From Hellea sp965224755 (GTDB taxonomy: Bacteria > Pseudomonadota > Alphaproteobacteria > Caulobacterales > Maricaulaceae): DNA of 64,000 nucleotides. Positions 60,906 through 64,000 of this stretch are shown here, piece after piece. Where the stretch lies: positions 2,604,001-2,668,000 of the forward strand of contig OZ245061.1 of assembly GCA_965224755.1 (NCBI GenBank), given 5' to 3'. The notes below the pieces were generated by a model. It was not told where the DNA came from, made no database searches, and saw only the letters and a list, made by a program, of their open reading frames with translations. Made by a program: the position numbers and the translations under genes. Position 1 is the first letter of the stretch; each line of letters starts with the position of its first letter.

Positions 60906-61005
60906 TATTAAAAAAAGAGATGAACGGTGTGTGGGGTGATGAACTGAATTAAAAAAATAAAAATAACCCCTTGCCCCAAACCCCACACTCAAATACGTTC
61001 CCCAT

Positions 61006-61359
61006 ATGTTCTACACATATATTGTAACCAATCGGCGCAACGGAACCCTCTATATCGGCCAAACCAGCGACCTCGGCTCGCGCATGGAGCAACATAAATA
61101 CGGCCTCATCAAAGGCTTTGCCCATAAATGGAATTGCCATCACCTCGTCTGGCTTGAGGCTTTTGAAACGCGCGGCGAGGCTTTCAAGCGCGAACGCTCC
61201 ATGAAAAAATGGAACCGAGGTTGGAAACTACGCTTAATCGAAGACAGCAACCCGCACTGGCTTGACCTCACCGAAACCCCGCTCTGGCCCCTCCCCGATA
61301 AACCGATATTTGCAGAGTTGCGGCAAAAGATAATCCGCGAACATGCTCTACCGCGCTGA
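61006..61359 (+). CDS. Small GIY-YIG nuclease
   Basis: 117 residues. YTYIVTNRRNGTLYIGQT carries the YIV/YIG pair of the GIY-YIG fold, GSRMEQHKYG contains the active-site Arg and a His, and FETRGEAFKRERSMKKW contains the metal-binding Glu. It is the single-domain UvrC-N-like group, often annotated as GIY-YIG nuclease family. No strong ribosome-binding site. It is flanked on both sides by similar palindromic repeats (60828-60905 and 61397-61474), which suggests that gene and repeats belong together as a unit or hot spot. Confidence 0.92.
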   Translation: MFYTYIVTNRRNGTLYIGQTSDLGSRMEQHKYGLIKGFAHKWNCHHLVWLEAFETRGEAFKRERSMKKWNRGWKLRLIEDSNPHWLDLTETPLWPLPDKPIFAELRQKIIREHALPR

Positions 61360-61396
61360 TAAATTGTTTTTTACTACCGTTCATTCCCTCCATTTC

Positions 61397-61474
61397 CCGT
61401 TCACTCCCGCGAAGGCGGGAGCCTAGTTTTAACTCAAGCTAATACTGGGTCCCCGCCTACGCGGGGATGAACGG
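61397..61474. repeat. Palindromic repeat copy B, right of the GIY-YIG gene
   Basis: A 78-bp imperfect palindrome in the same orientation as copy A, with arms CCGTTCACTCCCGCG and CGCGGGGATGAACGG and the same inner AGTTTTAAC and CTAATACTGGG blocks. The left flank also repeats CCGTTCATTCC, so part of the outer repeat is kept. Confidence 0.85.
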
Positions 61475-61536
61475 TGAGTGGGGTGGAATTATATATATTT
61501 AGTTGAACATTTTTAAAATACGGATACCAATAACCT

Positions 61537-61851
61537 ATGGCAATCAATGATATTAAATGGCAAATCTTGTTTGAACGACACCGCATCGTCGAAGCCGTCA
61601 ATACTCACGGCTATTTCGACATCACTGCTGACCAAATAAAAACTGTCCGCGAACCACGATTGATGTGCAAAATGGATTTCAAACAATCCGTTGCGAAGCC
61701 GTTCAAAGATAATGGTTTGTCAATCTTAGCCATTAGAAACGGTCTCTACCGAATTGCAAAAACATCTCCTTTCTTTGAAATTGATTTGGATGAAGTTGGT
61801 CAAATTCCGATTATTGATTTCCAACTCCCCGCCTTCATCGAAACTGTCTGA
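61537..61851 (+). pseudogene. Truncated type II restriction endonuclease-like gene
   Basis: 104 codons. IVEAVNTHGYFDITADQIK, VREPRLMCKMDF and LSILAIRNGLYRIAKTSPFF resemble the N-terminal part of a type II restriction endonuclease family that I recall with a REPRLM block. The frame reaches FIET and then takes GTC TGA from the inverted-repeat sequence that begins at 61845, so the C-terminal catalytic part is lost. The methyltransferase fragment beyond the IS supports a former restriction-modification pair. Family assignment is from memory and moderate. Confidence 0.62.
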
Positions 61852-61898
61852 CGTCAGCGCCTATGGCACAGATTTAAGTCTGGGCTAAGAGAGAGTTT
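61845..61898 (+). repeat. Left inverted repeat of the IS
   Basis: 54 bases matched by the reverse complement of 63226-63279. It starts TGTCTGACGTCAGC, with the palindrome TGACGTCA, and ends AGAGAGAGTTT. The first 21 bases also occur inside orfB at 62374-62394. Confidence 0.88.
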
Positions 61899-61923
61899 TT
61901 GTTCATCATCATCTTAGGAGTAA

Positions 61924-62295
61924 ATGATGAGACAGAAACAAACAGGGCGTTCCTCGGAGCGCATCATTAAAGACATCAAACGTAAAACCCGCCGCCAATA
62001 TAGCGCGGAGGAGAAGATACGCATCGTGCTAGACGGCTTACGCGGCGAGGATAGCATTGCCGAGCTATGCCGCCGTGAAGGCATCTCGCAGGGCATATAT
62101 TACAAATGGTCGAAAGACTTTATGGAGGCTGGCAAGAAGCGGCTTGCGGGCGATATTATTCGCCAAGCCAACACCGGCGAAGTCACGCATCTACGCAAAG
62201 AAGCCCGCGTGCTAAAAGAGGTCGTGGCCGAGCAAACCCTTGAACTCAGACTTCTTAAAAAAAGCATGATCGGGGATGGGGGCGAAGACGTATGA
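61924..62295 (+). CDS. IS3-family transposase OrfA
   Basis: 123 residues behind TTAGGAG. A helix-turn-helix domain is visible: RRQYSAEEKIRIVLDGLRG, IAELCRREGISQGIYYKWSKDF; a leucine-rich coiled coil follows (LRKEARVLKEVVAEQTLELRLLKKS). It binds the IS ends. Its stop overlaps the orfB start as ATGA, so orfB may be made by coupled translation rather than by the usual frameshift. It appears intact. Confidence 0.93.
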   Translation: MMRQKQTGRSSERIIKDIKRKTRRQYSAEEKIRIVLDGLRGEDSIAELCRREGISQGIYYKWSKDFMEAGKKRLAGDIIRQANTGEVTHLRKEARVLKEVVAEQTLELRLLKKSMIGDGGEDV

Positions 62296-63203
62296 GATAC
62301 CCAGCAACAGAGAAGTTAGAGATTATCCGCATAGTTGAACGCTCACACCTACCCGCTAAGCAAACCTTAGATTGTCTGACGTCAGCGCCTATGCCCGCTC
62401 ATGTTTGGAACCGCATTCCAGATGGAGTTCGAGACAAACTGGTGAGCCTAGCCCTTGAGCGGCCAGAGCTAAGTCCGCGAGAGTTAGCGGTGACGTTCAC
62501 CGATACCAAAGGCTATTTTGTATCAGAAAGCTCGGTATATAGGCTGTTAAAGGCCCACGACCTCATCACCAGTCCTGCCTTTATCGTTATGAAGGCAGCC
62601 AGTGAGTTCAAGGATAAGACGACGGCAATAAACCAAATGTGGCAGACCGATTTTACCTATTTAAAGATCATCGGTTGGGGCTGGATGTATCTATCAACAA
62701 TCCTTGATGATTACTCGCGCTACATCATCAGCTGGAAACTGTGCACGACCATGAAGACATCGGACGTGACAGAAACTCTAGATATGGCTTTGCAAGCGTC
62801 TGGCTGTGACCAAGTGCATGTGGTTCACAAGCCGCGCTTGCTGTCTGACAACGGTGCAAGTTACGTCTCTGGCGAACTGGCAGATTACATCAAAGACCAA
62901 GGCATGAGCCATGTACGCGGAGCGCCTTATCATCCGCAAACACAGGGCAAAATAGAACGCTGGCATCAGACGCTCAAAAACAGGATATTGCTGGAGCACT
63001 ACTTCTTGCCCGGAGACCTTGAGCGGCAAATCGAAAACTTCGTGGAGTATTATAATCACGAGCGTTACCACGAAAGCCTTAAAAACGTCACACCTGCTGA
63101 CGCCTACTTCGGGCGAGCACAATCAATTTTAAACAAAAGGGAAAGGATCAAAAAACAAACAATCGAACATCGGCGCTTGCAATACCGCAAGGCCATAGCT
63201 TAA
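62292..63203 (+). CDS. IS3-family transposase OrfB (DDE), probably internally deleted
   Basis: 303 residues with the rve integrase core: MWQTDFTYLKI (first Asp), LSDNGASYVSGE (second Asp) and HPQTQGKIERWHQTLK (Glu), so the DDE triad is complete. Near residue 28, KQTLD is followed by CLTSAPMPAHVWNRIPD; in related OrfB proteins I recall about 30 more residues here, including an FYRW-type helix. The replacing DNA, 62374-62394, is identical to the first 21 bases of the IS left end. The protein may therefore be inactive. Confidence 0.88.
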   Translation: MRYPATEKLEIIRIVERSHLPAKQTLDCLTSAPMPAHVWNRIPDGVRDKLVSLALERPELSPRELAVTFTDTKGYFVSESSVYRLLKAHDLITSPAFIVMKAASEFKDKTTAINQMWQTDFTYLKIIGWGWMYLSTILDDYSRYIISWKLCTTMKTSDVTETLDMALQASGCDQVHVVHKPRLLSDNGASYVSGELADYIKDQGMSHVRGAPYHPQTQGKIERWHQTLKNRILLEHYFLPGDLERQIENFVEYYNHERYHESLKNVTPADAYFGRAQSILNKRERIKKQTIEHRRLQYRKAIA

Positions 63204-63261
63204 CATCAATCAACAATAGGTGAGCAAACTCTCTCTTAGCCCAGACTTAAATCTGTGCCAT
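63097..63261 (+). repeat. Tandem repeat, first copy (IS 3' end)
   Basis: 165 bases from CTGACGCCTACTTCGG in orfB through its stop to the right inverted repeat. It is repeated at 63280-63444, offset 183 bases. Confidence 0.9.
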
Positions 63262-63279
63262 AGGCGCTGACGTCAGACA
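63226..63279 (-). repeat. Right inverted repeat of the IS
   Basis: Reverse complement of 61845-61898, including the TGACGTCA palindrome. It is followed directly by the second copy of the orfB 3' end. Confidence 0.88.
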
Positions 63280-63444
63280 CTGACGCCTACTTCGGGCGAG
63301 CACAATCAATTTTAAACAAAAGGGAAAGGATCAAAAAACAAACAATCGAACATCGGCGCTTGCAATACCGCAAGGCCATAGCTTAACATCAATCAACAAT
63401 AGGTGAGCAAACTCTCTCTTAGCACAGGCTTAAATCTGTGCCAT
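63280..63444 (+). repeat. Tandem repeat, second copy (outer IS 3' end)
   Basis: A near copy of 63097-63261 with changes in the terminal repeat (TTAGCACAGGCTTAA in place of TTAGCCCAGACTTAA). It ends CTGTGCCAT and is followed at once by methyltransferase coding sequence. It may mark the original IS right end. Confidence 0.88.
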
Positions 63445-63445
63445 T

Positions 63446-64000
63446 TTATATGACGACGGACACGTAGCCGATCACTCCATCGATATGATATTCGCCGACC
63501 CGCCTTATAATCTCTCCAATGACGGCTTTACCTGTCAGGGCGGGCGCATGGTTTCGGTCAATAAAGGCGCGTGGGACCGCTCGCGCGGGCCGGAGGCTGA
63601 TTTTGAGTTTCACCGCGCTTGGATTGCGGCCTGTCATCGTAAACTTAAGCCCGGCGGCACGATTTGGATTTCGGGCACTTACCATTCCATCTATCAATGC
63701 GGGGTGGCGCTGCAACTTGGCGGCTGGCATGTGCTCAATGATATTACGTGGTTTAAGCCCAATGCCTCGCCCAACCTGTCCTGCCGCATGTTCACGGCCA
63801 GCCATGAGAGCCTGATTTGGGCGCGCACCTCGAAAAAGGACAAACATGTCTTTAATTACAAAGATATGAAGCACAGCGATTATCACGAGGGCGATGTCCT
63901 TAAAAAAGAAGACAAACAAATGCGCTCGGTGTGGAGCATTCCCCTGACCAAAAAGAGCGAAAAGCGCCACGGCAAACATCCAACACAAAAACCCGAAGCC
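63446..64000 (+). pseudogene. DNA methyltransferase (N4/N6 type), 5' end lost, runs off window
   Basis: An open frame runs to the window end. HSIDMIFADPPYNLSNDG is catalytic motif IV (Asp-Pro-Pro-Tyr). LKPGGTIWISGTYHS and KHPTQKPEA follow in the order of a beta-class amino-methyltransferase, whose S-adenosylmethionine motif would lie further right. The frame begins at the IS end with no start codon or ribosome-binding site; some 20-25 N-terminal residues are missing. With the truncated endonuclease at 61537 it formed a restriction-modification pair. An internal start at ATG 63485 cannot be excluded. Confidence 0.82.

Larger units (their letters stand above)
61845..63444 (+). mobile_element. 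IS3-family insertion element with altered right end
   Basis: Bases 61845-61898 and 63226-63279 are a 54-bp inverted repeat containing TGGCACAGATTTAAG. Between them lie orfA and orfB of an IS3-type transposase. A second copy of the right end (63280-63444) repeats 63097-63261 with few changes, so the true right boundary is unclear: 63279 or 63443. No convincing target duplication was seen. Typical IS3 ends begin TG and end CA, which fits a start at 61845 or at 61864. Confidence 0.85.

Noticed and set aside
60796..61474. Possible CRISPR array in the repeats near the GIY-YIG gene
   Set aside because: There are only two palindromic copies more than 490 bases apart with a gene between them; no short regular repeats, spacers or cas genes are present.

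Overview
The window looks like a chromosomal segment of a marine alphaproteobacterium, probably of the Hyphomonadaceae/Maricaulales type. This rests on the hemC-hemD-Mic60-HemY gene order divergent from tsaD, groESL behind a CIRCE element, a Caulobacterales-style TonB-dependent receptor and a complete Entner-Doudoroff operon. No rRNA or tRNA gene was recognised, so the assignment is inferred from gene content.

Positions 1-36,900 hold a large polysaccharide-use locus. Secreted lipoproteins (GH105-like, two GH3, GH2 beta-glucuronidase type, a GH50-like GH-A enzyme, a GH16 fused to an esterase-like domain, a sialate-O-acetylesterase-like protein, an SGNH esterase and a DUF4861 protein) accompany a TonB-dependent receptor and two sodium:solute symporters. 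Uronates are processed by KduI and by UxaC-UxuB-ManD to 2-keto-3-deoxygluconate, which KdgK phosphorylates. Glucose enters through Glk, Zwf and Pgl. Both routes meet at KDPG, cut by Eda, and GAPDH follows. The likely food is a beta-glucan plus a glucuronate-containing polymer. No lyase and no KduD are present in the window. A LacI regulator sits in the locus, and four near-identical palindromes related to TGACAGCGCTGTCA overlap the -35 boxes of, or lie between, the main transcription units.

Positions 37,000-46,925 are mostly core genes: HemY-like, Mic60, hemD and hemC on the minus strand; tsaD, a small membrane protein, gpsA and a YciI protein on the plus strand. A GT-C glycosyltransferase, a GT2 glycosyltransferase and an EmrE-like transporter follow and resemble a Gtr-type lipid-linked sugar transfer set.

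Positions 46,926-54,500 form the most unusual block: a Crp-type regulator; a TPR + SLOG-like + class III nucleotidyl cyclase protein; a membrane-anchored protease whose trypsin-like domain should face the cytoplasm; an orphan protein; and a TIR-TM-TPR protein. Three Crp-type palindromes (TGTGA-N6-TCACA) lie about 41 bp upstream of plausible start sites for the regulator, the protease and the orphan. I infer a cyclic-nucleotide-controlled signalling or defence module.

Positions 54,600-64,000 contain a cytochrome P450, a DASS transporter, remnants of a DUF885 gene and a HigBA toxin-antitoxin pair, groESL flanked on both sides by clusters of hairpins, a GIY-YIG nuclease gene between two copies of a palindromic repeat, and an IS3-family element that separates a truncated restriction endonuclease from a 5'-truncated DNA methyltransferase running off the end of the window.
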